From positions 8,122,001 through 8,186,000 of the forward strand of contig NZ_CP026652.1 of NCBI RefSeq assembly GCF_002946835.1: 64,000 nt of DNA. The letters are read 5' to 3'. The notes beneath the pieces were generated by a model. That model was given only the letters and a program-made list of their open reading frames with translations, had not been told where the DNA came from and made no database searches. A program made the position numbers and the translations under genes. The stretch is from Streptomyces dengpaensis. Lineage in GTDB: Bacteria > Actinomycetota > Actinomycetes > Streptomycetales > Streptomycetaceae. Shown here piece by piece: positions 1 through 7,457 of the stretch (position 1 is its first letter; every line of letters starts with the position of its first letter).

Positions 1-1189
1 AGAGTCCCGGGTAGCGGATCTCCTCTCCCGCGGGGAGGGGGGCTGCCGTGTGGGGGGAGTCGGGGCTGTCGCAGGGGACCGACCGTACGGCGGCACGGTG
101 CAGGGTGAGGGGTCCCGCCGGCGGGGCGGGGGGTATCTCGCCGCCGGGTCCGCCGGGTCCGCCGGGTCCGCCGGGTCCGCCGGGTCCGCCGGGTCCGCCG
201 GGTCCGGAGGGTCCGGAGGGGCCGAGGAGGTCGATGGCGGCGATGTCGGCGAGCCGGGGGACGGCGACATCGGCGAGTTCCTGTGCGGTGCGCTGCGGGT
301 CGGACGTGGCGCCGATGCGGGCTTGGGCGTCGCGCAGCAGGTGCATCCGCTGCCGGGCGAGGTGCTCGGGAGGTGCCGGGTGTGTCCGGTGTGCGGTCAG
401 GCATACGGCGCGGACGCGGCCTGCGGGGTCTTTCAACGGGGCCAGTGAGGCCGGCCAGCCGTGTTCGGTGCCGGCACCGGCGGGACGGATGGCGGCATCC
501 ACGTGCTGCGTCTGGCCGCTCTCGAGGACCTGGCGCATCTTTGCTTCGGTGTCGTCGCTTTCACGGTGCGGGGCGATGTCGGGCAGGCGCAGTCCGCGCA
601 TCTGGTCCTCGGTGAGGGCCAGCGCGTGCTCCATGCCGGTGTTGGCCCGCACCAGCCGCAGGTTGGTGTCGAAGACGGCCACGAGGCAGGGGGACTGGCG
701 GAACGCCCATTCGCCCACCGCCCCGCCTTCCTTCAGTACGTCGCTCTCGCGCGGCGTCTCGCCGCCGGGCGGCCGCGGGGTGTCACTCACGGCGGCCACC
801 ACGAGCCACTCGGCGGCCGGGTCCTCGGGCGTGAGGCGGTGTGCGAGAAGTTTCTGCTGAAGCCGGTGGCCGTCCTGGTGCCGCAGTGTCAGGGTGCCGC
901 TCCACCTCTCGCGTCCGGCCGCCTCCCGCCGTGCCTGCTCGCTGATGCCGCTGATGCCGCTGATGCCGCTGATGTCGTCGGTGTTGTCGGTGTCGTCGGC
1001 GAGCAGCCGCGCGGCGCTGTGGCCCACGATCTGTGAGGACGCGTAGCCGAGGAGCGTGCGGGCGCCTTCGCTCCACCCGGTCACGATGCCCTGCTCATTG
1101 ACTATGGCGGTGGCCGTATCGGTGCAGGCCGGCTGGGGCAGGGCGCTTGCCTGTGCCTGCTCGCGGGGAGGGGTGGGGAGTTGCTCCAT
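1..1189 (-). CDS. PAS-PAS-GAF sensor protein, N-terminal part (probable SpoIIE-type phosphatase)
   Basis: The minus strand is open from an ATG at 1189 to the left edge of the window, about 396 residues, so the C-terminus is missing. Residues 20-120 look like a PAS domain (TGWSEGARTLLGYASSQIVG), residues 160-270 like a second PAS, and from about 295 the sequence (ARIGATSDPQRTAQELADVA) matches the start of the GAF domain typical of Streptomyces PAS/GAF/SpoIIE PP2C proteins. Those proteins usually end in a PP2C phosphatase, sometimes with an anti-sigma ATPase domain; here that is inference because the region lies outside the window. Two in-frame 9-bp repeat tracts expand a Ser-Gly-Ile stretch (residues 71-83) and a Gly-Gly-Pro stretch inside the GAF region (328-349). 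The first PAS domain is cytoplasmic and no signal peptide is visible. The start is chosen because it gives a complete PAS domain; its RBS (GAAGGGCGAG) is a little distant. Confidence 0.82.
   Translation of the reverse strand, partial: MEQLPTPPREQAQASALPQPACTDTATAIVNEQGIVTGWSEGARTLLGYASSQIVGHSAARLLADDTDNTDDISGISGISGISEQARREAAGRERWSGTLTLRHQDGHRLQQKLLAHRLTPEDPAAEWLVVAAVSDTPRPPGGETPRESDVLKEGGAVGEWAFRQSPCLVAVFDTNLRLVRANTGMEHALALTEDQMRGLRLPDIAPHRESDDTEAKMRQVLESGQTQHVDAAIRPAGAGTEHGWPASLAPLKDPAGRVRAVCLTAHRTHPAPPEHLARQRMHLLRDAQARIGATSDPQRTAQELADVAVPRLADIAAIDLLGPSGPSGPGGPGGPGGPGGPGGPGGPGGEIPPAPPAGPLTLHRAAVRSVPCDSPDSPHTAAPLPAGEEIRYPGL
141..221. repeat. 9-bp tandem repeat encoding Gly-Gly-Pro
   Basis: Seven near-perfect copies of CCGGGTCCG run from 144 to 206, followed by two diverged copies. 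The unit is a multiple of three and stays in frame with the PAS/GAF gene, adding a collagen-like Gly-Gly-Pro run to the GAF region. Copy number could vary by slippage without a frameshift. Confidence 0.9.
941..976. repeat. 9-bp tandem repeat encoding Ser-Gly-Ile
   Basis: Four copies of GCTGATGCC (the last with one change) occur in frame inside the same PAS/GAF gene, between the first PAS core and the next segment. This is a second independent in-frame 9-bp expansion in one gene. Confidence 0.88.
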
Positions 1190-1368
1190 CGCCGTTCATC
1201 TCGCCCTTCGGGAAGCCTGCGCGGCCGGGCCTGGGGCAGAGCGCCCCTCCTGTCAAGCATGATCCTGAGGGGCATCGAGCACCAACCCGGCGCGGTCACG
1301 AGGGGCCGTCCCGCGTTCCGGGCGCCGACCGTGCCCAGTTAAGGGAGGCCGACGCCTCACCGCGGCCC

Positions 1369-1428
1369 GGCGTGCCCGCCCCGGCACGGCCTGGGGTGAC
1401 CGCCCCGGCACGGCCTGGCGTGCCCGCC
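1369..1428. repeat. 24-bp imperfect direct repeat, about 2.5 copies
   Basis: The half-unit CCGGCACGGCCT at 1381-1392 recurs at 1405-1416, flanked by related 12-base segments (GGCGTGCCCGCC at 1369 and 1417). It lies in the 716-bp stretch between the sensor gene and the small LuxR gene. No gene is assigned to 1190-1905: the plus strand is open in frame with the downstream LuxR gene but gives only Pro/Ala/Arg-rich low-complexity protein, and the minus strand likewise. Confidence 0.7.
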
Positions 1429-1614
1429 GTGGTCCCCGCCCGGCCGGGGCACACGGCGCCTGCGACCTCGGTGGCGGTCACGGAGTGGGGGGATCCGGCG
1501 CCCGTCAGCGCCTTACCCGTGCCCACGGATCCGGGGACACCCGTTCCGGGGCCGCGCACGCGGCGCGGCGTGGCGGTTCCGTCAACCCCCAAAATAGTTA
1601 ACGCCGTTGCGGAC

Positions 1615-1644
1615 GGCGGAGACGGCGAAAGAGCCGTCTCCGCC
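1615..1644. terminator. Perfect 12-bp stem-loop in the LuxR leader
   Basis: GGCGGAGACGGC and its exact reverse complement flank a 6-base loop (GAAAGA). There is no following T-run. It could be a terminator for leftward or rightward transcription or a structured 5' leader element of the LuxR gene; the sequence does not decide. Confidence 0.5.
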
Positions 1645-1656
1645 GCGATACGGCTC

Positions 1657-1703
1657 TCTCCGCGATCGCACGGTGGCGCTTCTCCGCGATCGCACGGTGG
1701 CGC
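1657..1703. repeat. 23-bp direct repeat, 24-bp period
   Basis: The segment TCTCCGCGATCGCACGGTGG plus three more bases occurs at 1657-1679 and again, identical, at 1681-1703. Each copy holds the palindrome GCGATCGC. The 24-bp period is a multiple of three. It may be a duplicated regulatory site or a recent slippage product. Confidence 0.75.
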
Positions 1704-1905
1704 GCCCGCGAATGCGTCCGGCGCGCCGCTGTCTACGCCCGTGGATGTGGCCTGTGACACGTCTGTGACAGTCGGCGGACACCGTCATGACGTCGACCGG
1801 CCAGGCTTATCGAAAAGGGACAAATGGCACTCAATCGGTCATATGTTTTCTGCTTTCAAGGGCGTGAGCAGGGGTGACCGAAGCCGATCCGTCGGAGGAA
1901 ATCCC

Positions 1906-2136
1906 ATGAGCCTCATCCACGCCACACCGCACGCCGAGGCCCCCGTGCCTACGCTGGCCCCGCGCGAGCGGGAGACTCTGCGGCATATCGCCGCTGGATG
2001 CACCTACCTGCAGACGGCCCGCCACATGGGACTGTCCCGGCACACGGTCGACGCCTATCTCCGCCGTATCCGGACCAAGCTCAACATCAACAGCACCGCC
2101 GAACTCACCCGGCTGGCCATTTCCCTGGGGCTGTGA
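1906..2136 (+). CDS. Small stand-alone LuxR-type HTH protein (76 aa)
   Basis: The protein is little more than a LuxR/GerE helix-turn-helix: residues 17-73 include PRERETLRHIAAGCTYLQTA, then SRHTVDAYLRRIRTKLNIN, the usual recognition helix. It has no receiver or ATPase domain. The start at 1906 is favoured by a strong RBS, GGAGGAA at 1894-1900, and an AT-richer stretch just upstream that could hold the promoter. The reading frame is, however, open upstream to 1147 without a stop, so a longer Pro-rich N-terminus cannot be excluded from sequence alone. Such small LuxR proteins are common in Streptomyces and presumably act as DNA-binding regulators; the target is unknown. A stem-loop follows the stop. 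Confidence 0.82.
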   Translation: MSLIHATPHAEAPVPTLAPRERETLRHIAAGCTYLQTARHMGLSRHTVDAYLRRIRTKLNINSTAELTRLAISLGL

Positions 2137-2139
2137 CAC

Positions 2140-2160
2140 CCCGGGCGGGAAGCGCCCGGG
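2140..2160 (+). terminator. Stem-loop after the small LuxR gene
   Basis: CCCGGGCG, a 5-base loop (GGAAG) and CGCCCGGG form a perfect 8-bp stem 3 bases after the TGA stop. There is no T-run, as is common for GC-rich actinobacterial terminators. Confidence 0.65.
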
Positions 2161-2239
2161 AACCGCACGCTTCCGGCTGGCGGACACGTCTTTCCGCGTT
2201 CCCCGGGTTGGAACCCATTCGGGCGGAATGCCCATCCGG

Positions 2240-2728
2240 CTAACAGGGCGGTTCGGCCTTGGAGATGTCGACATCGTCGAACAGCTCCAGCATCCGGCTG
2301 AGCACTCGCACGCAGGCGGCGACGTCCGCATCGGTGAGGTCGCCGTCCACATGGCGCAGCAGGGCGTGCTCGCGGGCGGTCACGGCGGTGATCGCCGCGT
2401 GGCCGTCGTCGGTCAGCCGGATCAGCGAGGAGCGCTGGTGCGCCGGGTTCGGGATGCTCTCGACGAGCTTGCTCGCGGCGGCGTCATTGACCATCCGCTG
2501 CACGAACTGGCGGCTCAGGGACTGGGCTCGGCCCATCTGCGGCACGGTCATGGGCCCGTGCTCGCGCAGCAGGTCCAGCACGGCGCGTATGCCGACGGAG
2601 AGGCCCGGGGCGGCATCCTGCTCGATCTTGCGCTGGACGCGGCGATAGAGCGGTCCGACGAGGGCGAAGACCTCCATCAGCCGTTGCGGGAGTTCGTCGG
2701 GGGAGAGGCGGCGGTCGGTCTCGGTCAC
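2240..2728 (-). CDS. MarR-family transcriptional regulator
   Basis: The 162-residue product has the MarR layout: an N-terminal dimerisation helix, then a winged helix (GPMTVPQMGRAQSLSRQFVQ, followed by ALVES-like wing region with NPAHQRSSLIRLTDDG), then C-terminal helices. The GTG at 2728 is chosen because it starts right before the conserved domain; the in-frame ATG further upstream (2839) would lie inside the divergent gene. It is transcribed away from the alpha/beta hydrolase at 2787, with only 58 bp between them, and that space contains two copies of a 19-bp inverted repeat. The obvious inference is that it represses itself and the hydrolase, perhaps responding to a hydrophobic or phenolic substrate of the hydrolase, as many MarR proteins do. 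Confidence 0.9.
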   Translation of the reverse strand: MTETDRRLSPDELPQRLMEVFALVGPLYRRVQRKIEQDAAPGLSVGIRAVLDLLREHGPMTVPQMGRAQSLSRQFVQRMVNDAAASKLVESIPNPAHQRSSLIRLTDDGHAAITAVTAREHALLRHVDGDLTDADVAACVRVLSRMLELFDDVDISKAEPPC

Positions 2729-2737
2729 CGGACCATC

Positions 2738-2788
2738 ATGACACCTTGGTTGCCATACATGCCCAGCACATGACACCTTAGTTGTCAT
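2738..2788. promoter_or_regulatory. Pair of MarR-type operators between divergent genes
   Basis: ATGACACCTTAGTTGTCAT at 2770-2788 is a 19-bp sequence with 6-bp palindromic arms (ATGACA / TGTCAT). A near-copy, ATGACACCTTGGTTGCCAT, lies at 2738-2756. The two sites are 32 bp apart, about three helical turns, so on one face of DNA. The right-hand site overlaps the ATG of the hydrolase at 2787, and the left-hand one lies 10 bp from the marR start. Binding there should block both promoters. Confidence 0.85.
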
Positions 2789-3656
2789 GAATGAGGACTC
2801 GGTCTTTGCGCCCGTCGCCTGCACGCCCGTGTTCGACACCTTCGCCTCCCAGGACGGCCCACTCGCCTACCGCGACGCCGGGCCCCGCGACGGCCGCCCG
2901 CTGGTGCTGCTGCACGGCGGCTTCGTGGACCACACCCAGTTCGACAACCTGATCCCCGGCCTGGCAGCCCAGGGCTACCGGGTCATCGCGCCGGACGCCC
3001 GTGGCCACGGCTTCTCCGCCAACGCGAGCAAGCCCTTCCGGCAGGCCGACGACCTCGTCGACCTGCTGCGCCACCTCGACCTCGGTACTCGGGCGGCCCT
3101 GGTCGGCGTCTCGATGGGCGCCCTCATCGCCATCGACACCGCGATCGAGTACCCGGAGCTCGTACGGGCTCTCGTCGTCAGCGGTCGCGGCATCGGCGAG
3201 CCCGACCTCAGCGACCCATGGTCCGCCGCGCGTCACGAGGCCCAGACCAAGGCACTTGCCGTCGGCGACATCCCCGGCTGGCTGGACGCCTTCGCCCAGT
3301 GGGCCACGGGCCCTTCCCGCACGCTCGACGGCCTCCACCCCGAAATCGTGCGCCACATCCAGGAAATGGCGATGCGCACCCTGACGAAGCACATCCCAAA
3401 CGAGCCGAACCACTGCGTTCCGCTGGAGGACGTAGCCTCCCGCGCCAAGGAAATCGCCGTCCCCGTCCTCGCCATCAACGGCGCCCTCGACATGCCCGGT
3501 TGCCTCGACACTGTCACCGCCCTCATAGACGCCGTCCCCAACGGCCGCAGCACGCGGCTGGACGGCGCCGGCCACTACACGACGATGGAGCAGCCGGAGG
3601 AATTCACCCGGATCCTGGCGGATTTCCTGCGCGAGGTCCACGGCGAGGAGGGATAG
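2787..3656 (+). CDS. Alpha/beta-fold hydrolase
   Basis: The 289-residue protein shows the full alpha/beta hydrolase signature: oxyanion segment LVLLHGGFVDH near residue 43, APDARGHG at 68-75, nucleophile elbow GVSMG with Ser109, a late acid in the segment NGALDMPG, and the catalytic His in GAGHYTTME near residue 264. It is cytoplasmic, with no signal peptide. The ATG at 2787 lies inside the right-hand operator and has no RBS in front of it, so the transcript may be leaderless or start very close. It diverges from a marR gene that probably controls it. Substrate cannot be told; lactonase, esterase or C-C hydrolase activity are all possible in this family. Confidence 0.92.
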   Translation: MNEDSVFAPVACTPVFDTFASQDGPLAYRDAGPRDGRPLVLLHGGFVDHTQFDNLIPGLAAQGYRVIAPDARGHGFSANASKPFRQADDLVDLLRHLDLGTRAALVGVSMGALIAIDTAIEYPELVRALVVSGRGIGEPDLSDPWSAARHEAQTKALAVGDIPGWLDAFAQWATGPSRTLDGLHPEIVRHIQEMAMRTLTKHIPNEPNHCVPLEDVASRAKEIAVPVLAINGALDMPGCLDTVTALIDAVPNGRSTRLDGAGHYTTMEQPEEFTRILADFLREVHGEEG

Positions 3657-3740
3657 CCCAAGTCGTCAAGTATCCCGGGCGTCGGTGGCGCGTCGAACGG
3701 TGTGGGCTCGGCCGTGGTCGCTTCTGGCGGGCAGCTCCAG

Positions 3741-4712
3741 TCAGTGACCTCTCGCCCGGGCCAGGGCATCGCCGGCCTCGGCGGCCAATGTGGCGACAAG
3801 GTCGGCTGCGAGTGGCAGGTCGGTGATGAGGTCGATGGCCTCGCTCGCCCAGACCGGCAACGGGGGCACATCGCCGCGTGCCACGTCAGCCTGATAGGCC
3901 AGGCGGGCCGCGGGGTTCTCCGCGAGTTCCGCTTCCCGGCCTCGCCATTGGTCGAGGTACGGGTGGCCGAGGGTGCGAGCCGTGTACTTCGACGGCCAAC
4001 GGGAGCTGCGGGCGATGTCGAGGATGCTGCTGCGCTCCGTGTCCTCCCCGCTTCCCTGGACGAGCGCCTTGGCGATCGAGGGATCGACAAGGGCCTCCGT
4101 CGTGGCCTGGAACCGGGTTCCGATGAGCGCCCCGGCGGCGCCCAGAGCCAGGGCGGCGGCCACGCCGCGGCCGTCCGCGATCCCCCCGGCCGCCAGTACC
4201 GGTACCGGTTCCGCCAGATCCACCACGACCGGCACGAAGGGCAGCGTGGACCGCCCCTGCCGGGCGCCATGCCCACCGCTCTCAGTACCCTGCGCGACGA
4301 TGACGTCGGCACCCAGGTCCACCGCCTGCCTGGCTTCTTCCACATCGGTGACCTGAATGATCACGGCCACACCAGCCTCACGGACACGTTCAACGAACGG
4401 GCTCGGATCGCCGAAGGACAACATCACCGCTCTGGGGTTGTGCTCCAGCGCCTGCTCGACCGCGTCAACGCTGGTCGCCCAGCTCAGGAACCCGACACCC
4501 CATGGCTTCCCGGCACCCGCCACGATCGGCAGTTGGCGCGCCAGCCAATCCGCCTCCCCGCCTCCGGCGCCCAGCAGGCCGAGCCCGCCACCGCGCGAGA
4601 CGGCCGCCGCCAGCGCACCGCCGGCCGACCCGCCCATCGGAGCCAACGCGATCGGGTGCTGGACACCGAACAACTTCGTGAACGCAGTCGACAACGCCAT
4701 GGGGGTAATCAT
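3741..4712 (-). CDS. Nitronate monooxygenase family protein
   Basis: The 323-residue protein follows the nitronate monooxygenase (2-nitropropane dioxygenase) TIM-barrel pattern: LFGVQHPIALAPMGG at the N-terminus, AQGTESGGHGA in the middle (the His and Gly-rich FMN-binding region, catalytic His about residue 190 in this motif), then VLAAGGIADGRGVAAALALG and GALIGTRFQAT near the phosphate-binding site. These flavoenzymes oxidise alkyl nitronates using FMN and oxygen; some homologues are instead enoyl reductases. The start at 4712 is preferred because a weak AGGGTG precedes it; an in-frame ATG at 4700 is the alternative. The gene runs convergently with the hydrolase at 3656. Confidence 0.88.
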   Translation of the reverse strand: MITPMALSTAFTKLFGVQHPIALAPMGGSAGGALAAAVSRGGGLGLLGAGGGEADWLARQLPIVAGAGKPWGVGFLSWATSVDAVEQALEHNPRAVMLSFGDPSPFVERVREAGVAVIIQVTDVEEARQAVDLGADVIVAQGTESGGHGARQGRSTLPFVPVVVDLAEPVPVLAAGGIADGRGVAAALALGAAGALIGTRFQATTEALVDPSIAKALVQGSGEDTERSSILDIARSSRWPSKYTARTLGHPYLDQWRGREAELAENPAARLAYQADVARGDVPPLPVWASEAIDLITDLPLAADLVATLAAEAGDALARARGH

Positions 4713-4822
4713 CACCCTGTCGGTACGCAGGGGCACCACCCCCGGAGCCCCACCGCACAGATCTCTCGTTATGACGTTCGCGGCCAGACGGCTCCCTGCG
4801 CGTTCGCGGGGCCCTGTCGTGC

Positions 4823-4948
4823 TTACTCGCCTGTCTCCCCGTCGATGAGCTCTCGGGCGATGTCGAGGTGGCCGAGGTGGCGTGCGTACTCCTGAAGCAG
4901 GTGGAACAGGATCCTTCCGAGGGAGGGGGCCTGGTCGGGCGTCTGGAA
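4823..4948 (-). pseudogene. C-terminal remnant of a DinB/DUF664-type protein
   Basis: About 40 codons end at 4823 and read SLGRILFHLLQEYARHLGHL then DIARELIDGETGE, which matches the very C-terminus of the DinB/DUF664 (mycothiol-transferase-like) family, where the helix with the conserved H..RH.GHLD forms the metal site. No start or preceding domain can be found in the frame, so it is a 3'-end remnant. It lies directly upstream of, and on the same strand as, the nitronate monooxygenase-like gene. Confidence 0.7.
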
Positions 4949-4986
4949 CCTGCCTGCGACGACTCGGGCGGGACATGCCGTCCCGG

Positions 4987-5200
4987 CTATGCCTGCGTCG
5001 AGGCGAGTTCGACGACCGTGACGTCGGACGGGGCGCCCACGCGTACCGGCGGGCCCCACGCACCCGCGCCGCGGCTCACGTACAGCTGGGCAGCTCCGTG
5101 CGGGCGTTCTCCAGCGGGCGGCGCCGGAGAGGTACTCGTGTTTGCCGGTGACGAAGAACGCCCCATGGTGCGCCCGGAGTTGGGCGAGGGGTTCGACGGC
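4987..5200 (-). pseudogene. Metallophosphoesterase remnant with internal deletions
   Basis: Three pieces of a Calcineurin-like metallophosphoesterase appear in order but in different frames: EPLAQLRAHHGAFFVTGKHEY (5197 leftward; the family has VTGNHEY, so the metal-binding Asn is changed to Lys), then PLENARTELP one frame over, then QLYVSRGAGAWGPPVRVGAP to the stop at 4987. The stretch between the second and third pieces that should carry the GHTHGGQ metal-binding motif is gone. It is therefore a non-functional gene with at least two internal deletions. Confidence 0.75.
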
Positions 5201-5648
5201 CGTCCGTGTCGGTGGATCGCGGCAACTGTGGTGCCGTGGTCGCGCTGTCGGCCCTTGCGCCCCGCCCCGCCCGGGTCACTCGGTGTCGTTCTCGACGATG
5301 GCCTCTTCGCGATGCCATGCGCGTCTGCCAGAGGGTGCATTTGATTGACTGATTCCAGGTCTGAATTCGCGTCGCGGATTCAGCTTGCCCGCCGCGCGAA
5401 GCGCCTACCACGCCGAGAATGCGGTTGACTGGACGCGGCCGTCTCTGGCCCCCGAGGACTTCGTCAGGCCGGAATGGGTGTTGCGGTCCCCTGCCGTGTA
5501 ACGGCACGGGTATTGCCAGGCGAAGGCCCCGTACGACTTCCTCCACCGCTACTCGACGGGCGGCACCGGCGCACAAGGCACCAGCGCCGCCACGTCGACC
5601 GCGGAGGCAGCCGAGAAAGAGTCAAAGAACTGGGCGTCCGCACCGAGT
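5201..5648. other. Stretch without an intact gene
   Basis: Nothing intact is seen. On the plus strand the segment 5412-5500 reads NAVDWTRPSLAPEDFVRPEW and then stops, which looks like old coding sequence of a family I do not recognise. The remainder probably belongs to the same decay zone as the two remnants to the left. Confidence 0.5.
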
Positions 5649-6572
5649 TCAGTTCGGCTGCCGACGCGCCCGCTTCACCTCGCGGTCGATGGCCCAGGCG
5701 TCGGCGACCGGCCCGAGGTGGCCGAGCTTGTCGGGGTTGATCACGGCGCGGATGGTCTGAATCTGCCCGTCGAGCACTTCGAGGGCCAGGGTGTGGAGCA
5801 CCTTGCCGTCCCGGTCGCGGAAGATCGCGCCGGGCTGGCCGTTGACCTCGTGCGGCTCGAACGACACGTCGATCCGGATCAGCCAAGGGAAGGCCGTGCC
5901 CAGCACCCGGGCCACGTTGTCCGCGCCCATGACGGCCTTGGCCAGCTGTGGGGCCTTGCCGCCGCCGTCCGAGACCAGCTGCACATCGGCGGCCAGCAGA
6001 TCCCGCAGCCCGCCCACATCGCCGTCCTTCAGCGCGTCGAAGAACCGCGTCGCCAGCTCCTGCCGCTCCTGCCGGTCCGCTTCGAAACGCGGGCGCCCGG
6101 CCTCCATATGGCGACGCGCCCGCACCAGCAGCTGCCGGCACGCCGACTCCGAACGCCCCACCGCCGCGCCGACCTCGTCGAACCCGAAGGCGAACACCTC
6201 CCGCAGCACAAACACCGCCCGCTCCAGCGGGCTGAGCCGCTCCAACAGCAGCAGCGCCGCCATCGACACCGAGTCGGCCAGTTCCACCGACCGCGCCGGA
6301 TCCTGATACGGATCGCTCAGCAGCGGCTCGGGAAACCACGGGCCCACGTACTCCTCCCGCCGCACCCGCGCGGAGCGCAGTACATCGATCGAGATGCGCG
6401 TCACCACGGCCGAGAGATAAGCCTTGATCGACCTGGGCCGGGTCGCCGAGCCGTCAAAGCGCAGCCATGTCTCCTGCACCGCGTCCTCGGCCTCACCCAC
6501 ACTGCCCAGAATCCGATAGGCGATCGAAAACAGCAGCGGCCGCAGCTCCTCGAACTCCTCGGCCTTGTTCAC
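5649..6572 (-). CDS. ECF41-type (SigJ-like) RNA polymerase sigma factor
   Basis: The 307-residue protein has sigma region 2 (FSIAYRILGSVGEAEDAVQE, then YLSAVVTRISIDVLRSARVR), region 4 (LSPLERAVFVLREVFAFGFD and an HTH to about residue 165), and a C-terminal NTF2/SnoaL-like extension holding DGGGK. That extension is the hallmark of the ECF41 group, in which it replaces an anti-sigma factor and tunes activity. The GTG at 6572 is chosen because of the purine-rich AAGGGGAGGGG just upstream. ECF41 genes are typically next to AhpD-like, oxidoreductase or epimerase genes; here an AhpD-like gene ends 157 bp upstream on the same strand and carries an ECF41-type promoter, so the two may be co-transcribed and autoregulated. 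Confidence 0.93.
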   Translation of the reverse strand: MNKAEEFEELRPLLFSIAYRILGSVGEAEDAVQETWLRFDGSATRPRSIKAYLSAVVTRISIDVLRSARVRREEYVGPWFPEPLLSDPYQDPARSVELADSVSMAALLLLERLSPLERAVFVLREVFAFGFDEVGAAVGRSESACRQLLVRARRHMEAGRPRFEADRQERQELATRFFDALKDGDVGGLRDLLAADVQLVSDGGGKAPQLAKAVMGADNVARVLGTAFPWLIRIDVSFEPHEVNGQPGAIFRDRDGKVLHTLALEVLDGQIQTIRAVINPDKLGHLGPVADAWAIDREVKRARRQPN

Positions 6573-6729
6573 GCCGAAGCCCCTCCCCTTGAAGCGCTCC
6601 CACCCGGACCCACTCGCCGGCGCGGGCATCTTCTGGTGATCATCCGGACCGTCGGCAGGCCAGAGTAACGCCCCCGAGGCCGGGGGCCCGGAGCCCGCAG
6701 CCGGACTCCGAGCCAGTTGCTGATGCGGT

Positions 6730-7203
6730 TCAGTGGAACTGCCCGGGCTCGTAGTCGCCGGCCGGCTGCTGGGCGATGATGTTCAGCCGGTTCGCCATGT
6801 TCATGAAGGAGACCAGGAGCACCAGGGCGGTGAGCTGCTCCTCGTCGTAGTGCTTGGCGGCGTAGGCCCACACTCCGTCGCTGACCCCAGCGGCCGCGTC
6901 CGCGACCCGGGTCCCCTCCTCGGCCAGCGCCAGCGCGGCACGCTCGGCGTCGGTGAAGACCGTGGCCTCCCGCCAAGCCGCGACCAGGTTCAGCCGCACC
7001 GAGGTCTCGCCGGCAGCGGCGGCCTCCTTGGTGTGCATGTCGATACAGACGGCGCAGCCGTTGATCTGACTTACGCGAAGCGCCACCAGCTCCTGCGTGG
7101 CGGTCGGCAGCGGCGATTCCTTGAGCGCTTTGCCCGCCGACATCATGTACTTGAGGGCCTTGCCGGCGGTCGGGTCGGCGAAGTAGTTCAGTCGCGCGTC
7201 CAT
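6730..7203 (-). CDS. Carboxymuconolactone decarboxylase / AhpD-like protein
   Basis: The 157-residue protein is a CMD-family (AhpD-like) small helical protein with the redox motif CAVC at residues 50-53 followed by His57 (NGCAVCIDMHTKEA). Such proteins reduce peroxides or act as disulfide-active partners. It is a close paralogue of the protein at 39968-40441: both start MD.RLNYF, share LVAAWREATVFTDAERAAL and end QQPAGDY.PGQF. An ECF41-type promoter (7244-7270) sits 41 bases upstream of the ATG. The sigma factor gene follows downstream on the same strand, the known ECF41 partner arrangement. Confidence 0.93.
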   Translation of the reverse strand: MDARLNYFADPTAGKALKYMMSAGKALKESPLPTATQELVALRVSQINGCAVCIDMHTKEAAAAGETSVRLNLVAAWREATVFTDAERAALALAEEGTRVADAAAGVSDGVWAYAAKHYDEEQLTALVLLVSFMNMANRLNIIAQQPAGDYEPGQFH

Positions 7204-7243
7204 GGTGTGCTCCTCTGCGGTCGTCAGTGGCTACACCCCCTGA

Positions 7244-7270
7244 GACGGGGTAGCCCGACCCCCTGTGACA
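7244..7270 (-). promoter_or_regulatory. ECF41-type promoter of the AhpD-like gene
   Basis: On the minus strand: TGTCACA (7270-7264), 16 bases, CGTC (7247-7244). This is an exact match to the TGTCACA-N16-CGTC promoter type described for ECF41 sigma factors. It is 41 bases from the ATG at 7203. Confidence 0.85.
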
Positions 7271-7457
7271 TGGACGAATGTGACCCGCGTCTCCCGGCCG
7301 TCGGCGCACTCCAGCCGACGAATTCGGCGTCACCCGCGCCCACGTGATCGGGGGATGACTGTGCTGATTGGCCGGGCTCCCTCGGCTCTCCCGTACCGGC
7401 GGCGCGCCGGGCACGGCAGTCCGGGCTGAGGCAGCGTGCGGGGCTAGCGTCGGCGGC

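Noticed and set aside
1747..1770. Two further TGTGACA motifs (TGTCACA on the minus strand)
   Set aside because: Neither is followed at 16 bases by NGTC, and no suitable gene lies downstream.
1147..1905. Long plus-strand reading frame ahead of the small LuxR gene
   Set aside because: It encodes only Pro/Ala/Arg-rich low-complexity sequence, has no good RBS, and a strong RBS marks the start at 1906.
2132..2138. TGTCACA on the minus strand at the LuxR stop
   Set aside because: The base quartet at the right spacing is CAGC, not NGTC; it overlaps a coding end.
2778..3641. Long minus-strand open frame opposite the alpha/beta hydrolase
   Set aside because: It is the antisense shadow of a clearly coding gene in GC-rich DNA and has no domain.
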